Of a stretch of 35,151 nt of DNA, positions 9,559 to 18,667 are shown piece after piece (positions within the stretch are counted from its first letter, which is position 1; each line of letters begins with the position of its first letter). Made by a program: the position numbers and the translations under genes. Below the pieces are notes generated by a model, which saw only the letters and a program-made list of their open reading frames with translations, was not told where the DNA came from and made no database searches. The DNA comes from Kordiimonadales bacterium (lineage in GTDB: Bacteria > Pseudomonadota > Alphaproteobacteria > Sphingomonadales > Kordiimonadaceae), in NCBI GenBank assembly GCA_002401685.1, contig NVTU01000003.1:1-35151 (forward strand). The letters are read 5' to 3'.

Positions 9559-11499
9559 ATGGAACTCGCAATAAAATTAATTGTTGGCTTGCCGCTTCTG
9601 GGCTTCCTTATTGTTGGTATGTTTGGCAGGAACCTGGGTGACAGGGCAAGCCAGATCATAACAACTGGTTTCCTGATGATCTCTGCGCTTCTGTCGTGGA
9701 TCGTTTTTGTTGATGTAGCATTTGGCGGCAATGTATATCCGGTAACGCTGTTTAACTGGGTCACGTCAGGCGACTTCACCTTCGATTGGGCGCTTTATGT
9801 TGATACGCTGACAGCCGTTATGTTGGTGGTGGTAACGAGTGTTTCTGCGCTCGTGCATCTCTATTCAACCAGCTATATGGACGAAGACCCGCATATTCCG
9901 CGTTTCTTTGCATACCTGTCGCTATTCACGTTCGCTATGCTGATGCTGGTGACGTCTGACAATCTCGTGCAGATGTTCTTCGGCTGGGAAGGCGTGGGCC
10001 TCGCCTCATATTTGCTTATTGGATTTTGGTACAAAAAACCAAGCGCCAATGCTGCGGCTATCAAGGCTTTTGTCGTGAACCGGGTAGGGGACTTTGGTTT
10101 CGCCCTAGGTATATATGCCTGCTTCATGCTTTTTGGCACCGTTGAATTTAGTGGTATCTTCCCGAATGTTGCTGAGCATAAAGACGCGACGCTGAATTTC
10201 CTCGGCGCTGACTATAACGCGATCACAGTGATCTGTGTATTGCTGTTTATCGGTGCTATGGGTAAGTCCGCTCAGATGGGCTTGCACACTTGGTTGCCTG
10301 ACGCGATGGAAGGTCCTACGCCTGTGTCTGCGCTTATTCATGCGGCAACAATGGTAACGGCTGGTGTGTTCTTGGTAGCGCGCTTTAGCCCGCTGTTCGA
10401 TTTCTCACCAGACGCGCTTTATATGGTGACCATCGTTGGTGCAACGACTGCCTTCTTCGCGGCAACGGTTGGGCTCGTTCAAAATGATATCAAACGCGTT
10501 ATTGCCTATTCTACCTGTTCGCAGCTTGGCTATATGTTTATTGCGCTCGGTGTTGGCGCCTACGGCGGAGCAATTTTCCACCTGTTTACACACGCTTTCT
10601 TTAAGGCGCTGTTGTTCCTTGGTGCTGGTTCTGTAATCCATGCGATGCACCACGAGCAGGACATGCGCAAGATGGGTGGCTTGTGGAAGAAAATTCCGTT
10701 CACAGCAGCCGTTATGTTTATCGGCAACCTTGCTATTACAGGCTCCCCGTTTCTTGCAGGCTACTACTCAAAAGATCTGATCATTGAGGCGGCTTATGCG
10801 TCGCACGGTAGCGGTGCTGGCTACGCCTTCTTTATGGCCGTTGCTGCTGCCTTGATGACAAGCTTCTACAGCTGGCGCCTTTGGTTCATGACGTTCATTG
10901 GCGATAGCCGCGCGGATCAGCATACGTTTGATCACGCCCATGAAGGCCCTTGGATGATGAAAGTGCCATTAGCACTTCTTGCCCTTGGTGCGATTTTTTC
11001 GGGTTACCTATTCAAAGGTGGCTTCATCGGTGATGATCGTGTTGGTTTCTGGAACGGCGCGCTGGTGACTAAGATGGGCGATGTGATGACCGAAGCGCAC
11101 CATGTGCCGGGTTTGGTTATAGCTTTGCCGGGTATTATGATGCTTATCGGTGCTGCAATCGCGGCTTACTTTTATGCTCGCAAAACTGATTTGCCGCAGC
11201 GTACGGCGCAAACATTCAGCGGCATGTATGCCTTCTTCCTGAATAAATGGTATTTCGACGAATTGTTCGACCTGATATTCGTACGTCCGGCCTTTTGGGT
11301 TGGTCGTCTGTTCTGGAAACGCGGCGATGAGCAAACCATTGATGCCTTTGGCCCTGACGGGGTCTCAAGTGCAGTGGCTGCAATCGCGGCACGAGCAAGA
11401 AAATTACAAACTGGCTATGTGTACCATTATGCATTTGCCATGATCATCGGCTTGGCTGGTTTCGTGACATGGTTCATGACCGGCGCGGCTGGGCTTTAG
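9559..11499 (+). CDS. nuoL: NADH-quinone oxidoreductase subunit L, antiporter-like
   Basis: NuoL is the distal antiporter-like proton channel of complex I, with a long lateral helix along the membrane arm. The 646-residue protein has the conserved channel residues E144 (FFGWEGVGLASY) and K236 (AMGKSAQMGLHTWLPDAM) in the usual Proton_antipo_M arrangement. The C-terminal extension expected for the lateral helix and last transmembrane helix is present (to about 640). It starts 6 bases after nuoK and ends 18 bases before nuoM. Confidence 0.98.
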   Translation: MELAIKLIVGLPLLGFLIVGMFGRNLGDRASQIITTGFLMISALLSWIVFVDVAFGGNVYPVTLFNWVTSGDFTFDWALYVDTLTAVMLVVVTSVSALVHLYSTSYMDEDPHIPRFFAYLSLFTFAMLMLVTSDNLVQMFFGWEGVGLASYLLIGFWYKKPSANAAAIKAFVVNRVGDFGFALGIYACFMLFGTVEFSGIFPNVAEHKDATLNFLGADYNAITVICVLLFIGAMGKSAQMGLHTWLPDAMEGPTPVSALIHAATMVTAGVFLVARFSPLFDFSPDALYMVTIVGATTAFFAATVGLVQNDIKRVIAYSTCSQLGYMFIALGVGAYGGAIFHLFTHAFFKALLFLGAGSVIHAMHHEQDMRKMGGLWKKIPFTAAVMFIGNLAITGSPFLAGYYSKDLIIEAAYASHGSGAGYAFFMAVAAALMTSFYSWRLWFMTFIGDSRADQHTFDHAHEGPWMMKVPLALLALGAIFSGYLFKGGFIGDDRVGFWNGALVTKMGDVMTEAHHVPGLVIALPGIMMLIGAAIAAYFYARKTDLPQRTAQTFSGMYAFFLNKWYFDELFDLIFVRPAFWVGRLFWKRGDEQTIDAFGPDGVSSAVAAIAARARKLQTGYVYHYAFAMIIGLAGFVTWFMTGAAGL

Positions 11500-11517
11500 G
11501 GGTGAGAGAATAGATCA

Positions 11518-13053
11518 ATGTTTGACTTAACTGATTTCCCAATACTCACGATCCTGATGATCCTGCCCCTTCTCGGGGCGGCTGTTATCTTGATGATTAA
11601 ACATCAGGACGACGCCATCAAGAACACAAATATTCGCCGTGTGGCTTTGCTGACAACCATGGCGACATTCGTTCTGAGCCTGCTTCTCTGGATCGGGTTT
11701 GATAACTCAACAGCCGATTTCCAGTTTGTGGAAAGCTACGCGTGGGTTGGCCAGGACATAAAATACTATGTTGGTATCGACGGCATATCATTGTTGTTCG
11801 TCCTGCTAACAACCTTCCTAATGCCGATTGTTATCCTGTCTAGCTGGGAATCGATTGATAAGCGGGTTGCCGAATATATGGTGGCTTTCTTGGTGCTTGA
11901 GACATTGATGATCGGTGTTTTCTCCGCGCTCGATATCTTCCTATTCTATGTCTACTTTGAAGGCGGCCTCATTCCGATGTTTCTGCTTATCGGTGTGTGG
12001 GGTGGCCTCCGCCGGGTATATGCCAGCTTCAAGTTCTTCCTTTATACACTGCTTGGCTCCGTCCTGATGCTCGTTGCTGTGCTCTATATGTATATCGAGA
12101 CGGGGACGACTGAAATTCCTGCTTTAATGGAGCATAACTTTGATCCAGGCGTGCAGACATGGCTGTGGTTAGCTTTCTTTGCGTCGTTTGCTGTTAAAAT
12201 GCCTATGTGGCCAGTCCATACCTGGTTGCCTGATGCGCACGTGCAAGCGCCAACGGGTGGCTCGGTCATTCTGGCTGGTGTCTTGTTGAAGATGGGCGGC
12301 TACGGTTTCCTTCGTTTCAGCCTGCCGATGTTCCCTGATGCTTCCATTGTCTTTGCTGACATGGTGCTTGCGCTTTCTATTATTGCCATCATCTACACAT
12401 CATTTGTGGCGTTGGTGCAGACCGATATCAAAAAGCTGATCGCATATTCTTCTGTGGCCCATATGGGTTTTGTGACGATTGGTATCTTTGTCTTCAATAC
12501 AAACGGCATTGAAGGCGCGATTTTCACGATGCTGAGCCACGGCATTGTTTCGGCGGCGCTCTTCCTCTGTGTTGGTGTGGTTTATGACCGTATGCACACC
12601 CGCGAGATCGCCCGCTACGGTGGCCTCGTCAGCAACATGAAGCTATACGCGGTTACGTTTGTGATCCTGTCGCTTGCTTCAATTGGTTTGCCGGGTACTG
12701 GCGGATTTATCGGCGAAGTGCTTGTGCTTGTTGGTGCATACCAATATAGCAGTTGGGTGGCCTTCGGTGCATCCTTCGGTGTAATCCTCGGCGCTGCCTA
12801 CATGCTTTATCTCGTCCGCCGGATTGTATTTGGTGAACTCGACAAAGACGACGTGAAGGCGATGACTGACCTGAACCTCCGCGAAAAGATCATTTTTGCG
12901 CCATTGGTTGCGATGACACTGTGGATGGGTATTTACCCGAACAGTTTCCTGGAGCCCATGCGCACATCTGTTGCCAATCTGATTAGCAGTGATTTTTCTT
13001 CCATTAGCGAACAAGCCAAAGCGCAGCCTAAAGCTGACGCTGGCGGCCACTAG
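11518..13053 (+). CDS. nuoM: NADH-quinone oxidoreductase subunit M, antiporter-like
   Basis: NuoM is the middle antiporter-like proton channel. The 511-residue protein carries E148 ([14 protein letters not shown]) and K227 ([17 protein letters not shown]), the glutamate and lysine that this family needs for proton transfer. About 14 membrane helices are expected and the hydrophobicity pattern agrees. The C-terminal 20 residues are hydrophilic ([13 protein letters not shown]). GGTGAGAG at 11500-11507 provides the ribosome binding site. Confidence 0.98.
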   Translation: MFDLTDFPILTILMILPLLGAAVILMIKHQDDAIKNTNIRRVALLTTMATFVLSLLLWIGFDNSTADFQFVESYAWVGQDIKYYVGIDGISLLFVLLTTFLMPIVILSSWESIDKRVAEYMVAFLVLETLMIGVFSALDIFLFYVYFEGGLIPMFLLIGVWGGLRRVYASFKFFLYTLLGSVLMLVAVLYMYIETGTTEIPALMEHNFDPGVQTWLWLAFFASFAVKMPMWPVHTWLPDAHVQAPTGGSVILAGVLLKMGGYGFLRFSLPMFPDASIVFADMVLALSIIAIIYTSFVALVQTDIKKLIAYSSVAHMGFVTIGIFVFNTNGIEGAIFTMLSHGIVSAALFLCVGVVYDRMHTREIARYGGLVSNMKLYAVTFVILSLASIGLPGTGGFIGEVLVLVGAYQYSSWVAFGASFGVILGAAYMLYLVRRIVFGELDKDDVKAMTDLNLREKIIFAPLVAMTLWMGIYPNSFLEPMRTSVANLISSDFSSISEQAKAQPKADAGGH

Positions 13054-13065
13054 GAGCCTGACCCG

Positions 13066-14520
13066 ATGAACGGTGAACTTCCAAACCTCACATTGGTACT
13101 GCCAGAGATATTCCTGGCGGTGAGTGCCATGCTTCTGTTGCTCTTTGGTGTATTCCAAGGCGAGAAAAGCGCGGAACGCGTTAGCAATCTGTCGGTTATG
13201 GTGCTGATTGCAACTGCCGTGTTGATGCTGAATAGCTTTGGCGGCGAACGCGACGTAACCTTTAACGGCATGTTTATAACCGATGCCTTCGCTGTGTTTG
13301 TGAAGATGATGGTTTTGGCTGCCTCTGCAATTGCGCTGTTGATATCGGGCAAGTTTCTTCGAGATCATAAGATTGCACGTTTCGAGTTTCCTGTTCTTGT
13401 GCTGCTGGCGACGCTCGGCATGTTTGTGATGATTTCGGCAAACAACTTGATGAGTCTCTATATCGGCCTCGAGCTTCAAAGCCTCTCGCTTTACGTGCTG
13501 GCATCTATGAACCGGGACCGTACGCGGTCATCCGAAGCTGGCCTCAAGTATTTTGTGCTGGGCGCACTCAGCTCAGGCATGTTGCTATACGGGGTATCAA
13601 TGATTTACGGTTTTGCGGGTACAACAGATTTCGATCTGCTGCAGAAAACGTTGCGCGGTGCTGAAGGCCCGCATATCGGTATCGTTGTTGGTATGGTGTT
13701 CCTGATGGTTGGTTTAGCGTTTAAGGTCTCTGCTGTTCCGTTCCATATGTGGACGCCGGATGTTTATGAGGGCTCACCTACACCAGTAACGGCATTCTTT
13801 GCTGCTGCCCCTAAGGTAGCCGCGTTGGCGCTAATGGTTCGTGTACTTGTGGGTGCCTTCCCTGGCCTTATTGCGGAATGGCAGCAGGTTATTATCTTTA
13901 TCTCTGTTGCTTCCATGCTTGTAGGTGCGTTCATCGCATTGGTGCAAACCAACATCAAACGCCTGATGGCTTATTCTTCAATCGGTCACGTTGGCTTTGC
14001 GCTCGTTGGATTAGCAACTGGTACACAGGCAGGCATCGAGGCGCTTCTGATTTATATCGCAATATATATCACGATGACGTTGGGTACATTTGCCGCGATT
14101 TTGACTATGCGCCGCGGCGAAGGCTATGTTGAAAACATCGATGACCTTGCAGGTCTTTCTACGAATAACCTGCCGATGGCTGTTGCCATTGCGATCTTTA
14201 TGTTCTCGCTTGCGGGTATTCCAATGCTCGCAGGGTTTTGGGGCAAATGGTATGTATTCCTTGAGGCTGTGAACGTGGGCCTCTGGCCACTCGCACTTAT
14301 CGGCCTGATCACAAGTGTTGTGAGCGCTTACTATTATCTTCGTATCATCAAGATCATGTTCTTTGACGATGCCGCTGAGGTGTTTGACGGAAACCACGGC
14401 CGCGGCGTTTCGCTGGTGGTTGGTGTAACGGCGATTGTGAATTCGCCAGTTAGCTATTTTCTGTTGATTGCTCCGCTGGTAACGGCGGCGCACTGGGCGG
14501 CTAGCTCACTTCTTTTCTAG
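13066..14520 (+). CDS. nuoN: NADH-quinone oxidoreductase subunit N, antiporter-like
   Basis: NuoN is the third antiporter-like channel of the membrane arm and completes the 14-subunit set. The 484-residue protein has E136 (GLELQSLSLY), K220 (AFKVSAVPFHMWTPD) and K250, matching E133, K217 and K247 of E. coli NuoN in spacing. Its stop codon TAG shares its last base with the GTG start of birA, so transcription and probably translation continue beyond complex I. Confidence 0.98.
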   Translation: MNGELPNLTLVLPEIFLAVSAMLLLLFGVFQGEKSAERVSNLSVMVLIATAVLMLNSFGGERDVTFNGMFITDAFAVFVKMMVLAASAIALLISGKFLRDHKIARFEFPVLVLLATLGMFVMISANNLMSLYIGLELQSLSLYVLASMNRDRTRSSEAGLKYFVLGALSSGMLLYGVSMIYGFAGTTDFDLLQKTLRGAEGPHIGIVVGMVFLMVGLAFKVSAVPFHMWTPDVYEGSPTPVTAFFAAAPKVAALALMVRVLVGAFPGLIAEWQQVIIFISVASMLVGAFIALVQTNIKRLMAYSSIGHVGFALVGLATGTQAGIEALLIYIAIYITMTLGTFAAILTMRRGEGYVENIDDLAGLSTNNLPMAVAIAIFMFSLAGIPMLAGFWGKWYVFLEAVNVGLWPLALIGLITSVVSAYYYLRIIKIMFFDDAAEVFDGNHGRGVSLVVGVTAIVNSPVSYFLLIAPLVTAAHWAASSLLF

Positions 14521-15317
14521 TGACCGAGTTCCCTTACGATGATTGGACGGGCGCGATGCCAGACGGTGTCAGCGCCCGTTATTATGGCCGCTGCGATAGC
14601 ACCAATACGCGAGCATCTGACTATTTGGTTGGCGGTGAGGCAAAGCCATGTTGGTTTGTCGCAAGTGAGCAAACAGCGGGCAGGGCGCGGCGAGGTAGAG
14701 CTTGGACGTCCAACCCAGGAAACCTGTTTACATCGCTAGCCTTTTTACCGTCAATTCGGCCAAGTGACTTGGGGCCATTGCCGTTCATTGTAGCGCTTTC
14801 TGTACGAGACACTTTCATCGCCCTGGGGGCGGACCCTGCCGCAGTAAAGTGTAAATGGCCCAATGATCTTTTGATTAATGAGAAAAAAGCCTGTGGGATA
14901 TTGATTGAAAGCAGCGCAAGCGCACAAAGTGCGCTCGACTATGTGATTATAGGCATTGGCATGAACCTGCTACACAGCCCTGATGACGCGGTTTTTGAAG
15001 CGACTTCCTTTAAGGCTGAAACTGGACAGACCGTTAGCCTGCAGGAGGCTATGACCCATTTGGCGGCGCGGTTGAAATATAGGCTCGATGACTGGACGCT
15101 CGGGGATTTTGCACCAATTGCCGCAGAATGGACTGATTGCGCATGGGGGCTCGGGCAAACGCGAATGATTAACGCGGCTGACCGCCAGTTTGAAGCAACT
15201 CTCATCGGACTTGATGAAGACGGCGGGCTAAGGGCGCTGTTGGCCACAGGCGAAGAAACAACTATAGTTGCCGCAGATATATTCCCTGTAGGCGGCAAAG
15301 TAAGCGAAGGATATTAG
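14520..15317 (+). CDS. birA: Biotin--[acetyl-CoA-carboxylase] ligase, no DNA-binding domain
   Basis: BirA activates biotin with ATP and attaches it to the carboxyl carrier protein of acetyl-CoA carboxylase and to other biotin enzymes such as propionyl-CoA carboxylase. The ligase core is clear: the biotinyl-AMP loop GRARRGR (54-60) and KWPNDLLIN (112-120), then the small C-terminal SH3-like domain. The protein begins directly with the catalytic domain (residues 18-30 are YRCDSTN-like core), so the N-terminal winged helix of the E. coli repressor is missing. The start is a GTG overlapping the nuoN stop, with weak Shine-Dalgarno; an ATG at 14556 is an alternative. Methylmalonyl-CoA epimerase downstream acts in a pathway that begins with a biotin enzyme. 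Confidence 0.93.
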   Translation: MTEFPYDDWTGAMPDGVSARYYGRCDSTNTRASDYLVGGEAKPCWFVASEQTAGRARRGRAWTSNPGNLFTSLAFLPSIRPSDLGPLPFIVALSVRDTFIALGADPAAVKCKWPNDLLINEKKACGILIESSASAQSALDYVIIGIGMNLLHSPDDAVFEATSFKAETGQTVSLQEAMTHLAARLKYRLDDWTLGDFAPIAAEWTDCAWGLGQTRMINAADRQFEATLIGLDEDGGLRALLATGEETTIVAADIFPVGGKVSEGY

Positions 15318-15320
15318 GCA

Positions 15321-16103
15321 ATGTTGCTGACAATTGATGCGGGCAATACCAATATTGTTTTTGCCTTAATGAAGGGCGAAGAATTTGTCGAGCGTTGGAG
15401 GCTTTCTACAGCTGATACGCGGACCGTGGACGAATATGTGGTGTGGATTAGCCACTTGATGAGCCTGTATGGCCATTCACCAGACAGCGTTAAGGGTGCC
15501 ATCATTGCCAGTGTTGTGCCGCCTGTGGTGCGACCGCTTATCGAACTTTGCACCAAGTACTTTGGCTGTAAGCCGCTTATCGTGGGCGATAAATCTGTTA
15601 ATCTCGGCATTGACGTTCGGGTAACCAACCCAGAAGAAGTCGGTGCCGACCGCTTGGTGAATACCGTTGCAGCGCACAGCCTTTTTAAAGGGCCGCTTGC
15701 TGTTCTTGATTTCGGTACTGCAACAAACTTTGACGTTGTCAGTAGCGACGGTGCTTATCTAGGTGGCATCATATGCCCGGGCATTAACTTGTCTCTCTCT
15801 GCACTGCATGCCGCCGCTGCAAAATTGCCGCGCATCGTTGTTAGTGCACCTACAAGTGAGCGAGTGACGGGCAAGACGACGCTTGAATGCATGCAGTCCG
15901 GTATATTCTGGGGCTATATCGGTATGATCGAAGGCCTTGTTGCTCGCCTTAAGAAAGAGCATGGTGCTGATATGAAAATATTAGCCACTGGCGGCTTAGC
16001 GCCAATATTCGCTGATTGGACGGATGCCATTGATGATGTGCACGCCAATCTGACGCTTGAAGGCTTGCGCCTTATTTATGAGAGAAATCAGAGTTCCGCA
16101 TGA
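15321..16103 (+). CDS. coaX: Type III pantothenate kinase
   Basis: CoaX phosphorylates pantothenate, the first step of coenzyme A synthesis. This type belongs to the ASKHA fold and is unrelated to E. coli CoaA. The 260-residue protein shows the N-terminal phosphate loop DAGNTNIVF (6-14), GADRLVN (108-114) with the conserved catalytic Asp, and DFGTATNFD (130-138). Length is typical. It begins 3 bases after birA, with AAGGA at 15306-15310, and ends in an ATGA overlap with rnj. Confidence 0.96.
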   Translation: MLLTIDAGNTNIVFALMKGEEFVERWRLSTADTRTVDEYVVWISHLMSLYGHSPDSVKGAIIASVVPPVVRPLIELCTKYFGCKPLIVGDKSVNLGIDVRVTNPEEVGADRLVNTVAAHSLFKGPLAVLDFGTATNFDVVSSDGAYLGGIICPGINLSLSALHAAAAKLPRIVVSAPTSERVTGKTTLECMQSGIFWGYIGMIEGLVARLKKEHGADMKILATGGLAPIFADWTDAIDDVHANLTLEGLRLIYERNQSSA

Positions 16104-17776
16104 GTTACCTTTCCAAGTACAAAGAAAAATTGCTGTTCCTGCCAATAGGCGGATCGGGCGAAATCGGCATGAACCTGAACCTTTACGGATGTGATGGCAA
16201 ATGGGTGATGGTCGATTGCGGCATGATGTTTGCGGATGATTACACGCCTGGCGTTGATCTCATTCTGCCCGACCCCAGTTTTGTTGAAGAAGAGCAGGAA
16301 GACCTTGTTGGTATACTGCTGACCCACGGTCATGAAGATCATATCGGTGCAGTCCCCTATCTGTGGGAGCGCTTTAAGTGTCCGCTTTATGCAACGCCCT
16401 TTACCGCAGAACTGGTGATGGGAAAGCTCAGAGAGGCCGGGATTGCTGACGAAGTAACCCTGCATATTGTTGAGGCTAAAAAGGCGTTCGACATCGGGCC
16501 TTTTAAGGCGACCTATATACCGCTGGCGCACTCAACCGCTGAAGGGCACGGCATCGCGCTTGAGACTTCAAAGGGCACGGTGTTCCATACGGGTGACTGG
16601 AAGTTGGACCAAGGCCCGATCATTGGCCCTGAATGCCCTTCAAGCGCTTTGGCGGCGCTTGGCGATAAAGGCGTGCTCGCCCTTGTTGGCGATAGCACCA
16701 ACGTCTTTAACGAGCATTCGTCTGGCTCTGAGGCAGATGTGCAAGCGAACTTGATCAAGCTTGTGAAAGATATGAACAAGCGGGTGGTTATCACCACGTT
16801 TGCATCCAATGTTGCACGGTTGGAAACCATTGGTGCTGTTGCTAAGGCAACGGGACGTAGCTTGGCGCTCATGGGGCGCTCTATGCAGCGCATACTCGCG
16901 GCAGGCAGGGCAACTGGCTATTTGAAGAACCTGCCGACGTTGGTCGACGAAGCTTATATCGATGATATTCCAAAGGATAAGATCCTTATTGCCTGTACTG
17001 GCTGCCAAGGCGAGCCACGAGCGGCAATTGCCCGAATTGCGCGCGGCGAACATAAAGCGATCAGTCTTGCCGAAGGGGATACGGTTATATTCTCTTCGAA
17101 AATCATTCCTGGTAACGAGCTTACACTGGGCGCTTTGTTCAATGCGCTGGTTGAGAAAAAAGTAAATGTCGTGACAGAGAAAGATGCCTTTGTGCATGTT
17201 TCAGGGCATCCGGGCCGAGCTGATCTCAGGCAGATGTTTGAATGGGTAAAACCGCAGTCTGTTATACCGGTGCACGGTGAGAGGCGCCATTTGGAGCGCC
17301 ATGCCGCTTTTGCCCGGGAGGTTGGTATTAAAAAGACCATCGTGCCGCAGAACGGTGATGTTATTGAAATCAGCGACAAGGGCTTACGGCGTATTGATAC
17401 GGTGCCTACGGGTCGGCTTGCGCGCGACGGCTCAGAAACTGTTCCTATCAACGATATTAATATCGCCGAGCGCCGACGGGCCAGCCTGAGCGGTTTTATC
17501 ACAGTTAGCCTTGTGTTCGACGGGAAAGATAAGCTAGCTGCGGAGCCCCTGCTTGCGATTATGGGCGTGCCGCGCGGTAAAGATGATGTTTTCTATGACG
17601 AGCTTCTAGAAGCCGTTGAAGAAGCCGTTGAGCGCATGTCTATCAAAAGCAGGCGTACCGACTTTGATGTTGAAGAAGTGAGCCGTATTGCAGTAAGACG
17701 GTGCTGCCGCAAGCTGGTTGGTAAAAACCCTGGCGTTGCCACGTTAATTACCCGCCGTAGAGATATGGAACTATAA
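16100..17776 (+). CDS. rnj: Ribonuclease J
   Basis: RNase J is a metallo-beta-lactamase/beta-CASP ribonuclease with 5'-3' exo- and endonuclease activity in mRNA decay and rRNA maturation. The metal site HGHEDH (H76, H78, D80, H81) is intact, as are HTGDWKLD and the later HVSGHPGRADL and PVHGERRHLERH segments of the beta-CASP and core domains. A C-terminal domain follows to residue 558, close to the usual 550-560. It overlaps coaX by ATGA. Alphaproteobacteria commonly have one RNase J besides RNase E, and this gene order is common there. Confidence 0.95.
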   Translation: MSYLSKYKEKLLFLPIGGSGEIGMNLNLYGCDGKWVMVDCGMMFADDYTPGVDLILPDPSFVEEEQEDLVGILLTHGHEDHIGAVPYLWERFKCPLYATPFTAELVMGKLREAGIADEVTLHIVEAKKAFDIGPFKATYIPLAHSTAEGHGIALETSKGTVFHTGDWKLDQGPIIGPECPSSALAALGDKGVLALVGDSTNVFNEHSSGSEADVQANLIKLVKDMNKRVVITTFASNVARLETIGAVAKATGRSLALMGRSMQRILAAGRATGYLKNLPTLVDEAYIDDIPKDKILIACTGCQGEPRAAIARIARGEHKAISLAEGDTVIFSSKIIPGNELTLGALFNALVEKKVNVVTEKDAFVHVSGHPGRADLRQMFEWVKPQSVIPVHGERRHLERHAAFAREVGIKKTIVPQNGDVIEISDKGLRRIDTVPTGRLARDGSETVPINDINIAERRRASLSGFITVSLVFDGKDKLAAEPLLAIMGVPRGKDDVFYDELLEAVEEAVERMSIKSRRTDFDVEEVSRIAVRRCCRKLVGKNPGVATLITRRRDMEL

Positions 17777-17787
17777 AGGAACTACCG

Positions 17788-18192
17788 ATGATTGGACGAT
17801 TAAACCACATAGCCATCGCGGTTCCTGATCTCGACGTTGCTGTACGCCAATACCGGGACACCCTTGGCGCTGACGTGTCTGAGCCGATGGATTTGCCGCA
17901 TCAAGGTGTAACGGTTGTTTTTGTTAACTTGCCGAACACCAAAATTGAGCTTTTGCTGCCACTAGGAGAAAACTCGACAATCTCTAAGTTTCTCGAGAAG
18001 AACCCTGCAGGCGGCATGCATCATATTTGTTATGAGGTAGAAGACATTATTGCAGCCCGCGACAAGCTGAAGGCTGAAGGCGCGCGCGTTCTTGGCTCAG
18101 GCGAACCAACTACTGGGGCACACGGCAAACCTGTGCTGTTTTTACACCCCAAGGACTTCTCAGGTACTCTCGTTGAAATAGAGCAGGTGTAA
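17788..18192 (+). CDS. mce: Methylmalonyl-CoA epimerase
   Basis: The epimerase interconverts (S)- and (R)-methylmalonyl-CoA between propionyl-CoA carboxylase and methylmalonyl-CoA mutase. The 134-residue protein is a glyoxalase/VOC-fold protein with two beta-alpha-beta-beta-beta modules (about 5-60 and 76-133). Candidate metal ligands are H7 (LNHIAIAVPD), the His pair in GGMHHICYEV (78-79) and E130 (GTLVEIEQ). AAAGGA lies just before the start. It follows rnj by 11 bases and precedes the DUF1467 gene by 2, so it belongs to the same transcription unit. Confidence 0.95.
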   Translation: MIGRLNHIAIAVPDLDVAVRQYRDTLGADVSEPMDLPHQGVTVVFVNLPNTKIELLLPLGENSTISKFLEKNPAGGMHHICYEVEDIIAARDKLKAEGARVLGSGEPTTGAHGKPVLFLHPKDFSGTLVEIEQV

Positions 18193-18194
18193 TC

Positions 18195-18443
18195 ATGAAT
18201 ATTGCTACAATTATACTCGTATATGTGATCGCTTGGTGGATGATTTTCTTCGCGGCTTTACCTATCGGCATTAAGACGCAAGAAGAGACTGGCGAGGACA
18301 TGGTAGAAGGCACTGTGCCGAGTGCGCCTTCAAACCCAAACCTGAAAAAGAAAGCCTATTATGCTAGCGGCATCGCGCTTGTATTTACAATTGGCTATTA
18401 TTTTGTAGCCACGTCTGGTTGGATTAGTTTCCGACCTGCTTAG
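18195..18443 (+). CDS. DUF1467 family small membrane protein
   Basis: The function is unknown. The 82-residue protein has two membrane helices (about 4-24 and 55-75) and a polar loop between them (ETGEDMVEGTVPSAPSNPNLKKK). The pattern WWMIFFAALPIGIKTQEE in the first part is what I recognise from the alphaproteobacterial DUF1467 family, which often sits between the epimerase gene and proS, as here. It begins 2 bases after the mce stop. It is the last gene before a strong terminator at 18635. The family call is from memory of its sequence pattern and context. Confidence 0.85.
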   Translation: MNIATIILVYVIAWWMIFFAALPIGIKTQEETGEDMVEGTVPSAPSNPNLKKKAYYASGIALVFTIGYYFVATSGWISFRPA

Positions 18444-18457
18444 CCTTTGAACTAAAA

Positions 18458-18634
18458 GGTGAACTGTGCAGTTAGCTAACCAACTATTCACCATAATTAG
18501 CTCGGCTTAGCCGGTGTAAGCAACGGGGTGTTGGGGTCTGTAGGCGCCCACGTAATCCTAGACTCTTGAATCTAATCAACTACTTAAAGTTAGTTACTCA
18601 ACTGTTAACTATCTAATCGGCTCGAAGTGGGCAC
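18458..18634 (+). ncRNA. Possible structured RNA or structured 3' UTR before the terminator
   Basis: By eye this stretch shows several RNA-type pairings. An outer stem GGTGAA (18458-18463) with TTCACC (18487-18492) encloses AGTT with AACT. CGGC-TTA-GCCG lies at 18503-18513. A long-range stem GCCCAC (18546-18551) with GTGGGC (18627-18632) encloses 75 bases that hold two smaller hairpins (TAGA with TCTA; AACTA with TAGTT). The strong terminator at 18635-18667 follows at once. I did not recognise an Rfam family and see no clear promoter, so it may be only the 3' UTR of the operon. Confidence 0.25.
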
Positions 18635-18667
18635 AAAAAAAGCAGAACAAATCTGTTCTGCTTTTTT
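18635..18667 (+). terminator. Strong Rho-independent terminator, bidirectional in form
   Basis: A perfect 9-bp stem AGCAGAACA (18641-18649) with TGTTCTGCT (18654-18662) closes an AATC loop. It is flanked by seven A residues (18635-18641) and a run of six T residues (18662-18667). It would end the nuo-birA-coaX-rnj-mce-DUF1467 transcript or the possible RNA just before it. Confidence 0.9.

Noticed and set aside
12679-13479. 266-codon open frame on the minus strand, His/Gln/Lys-rich
   Set aside because: It is the reverse of nuoM and nuoN. Its odd composition is what reversed hydrophobic membrane-protein codons give.
18444-18667. Two-piece (permuted) alphaproteobacterial tmRNA
   Set aside because: I see no tRNA-like acceptor domain, no TTCGA-type T-arm and no tag reading frame ending in Ala-Ala.
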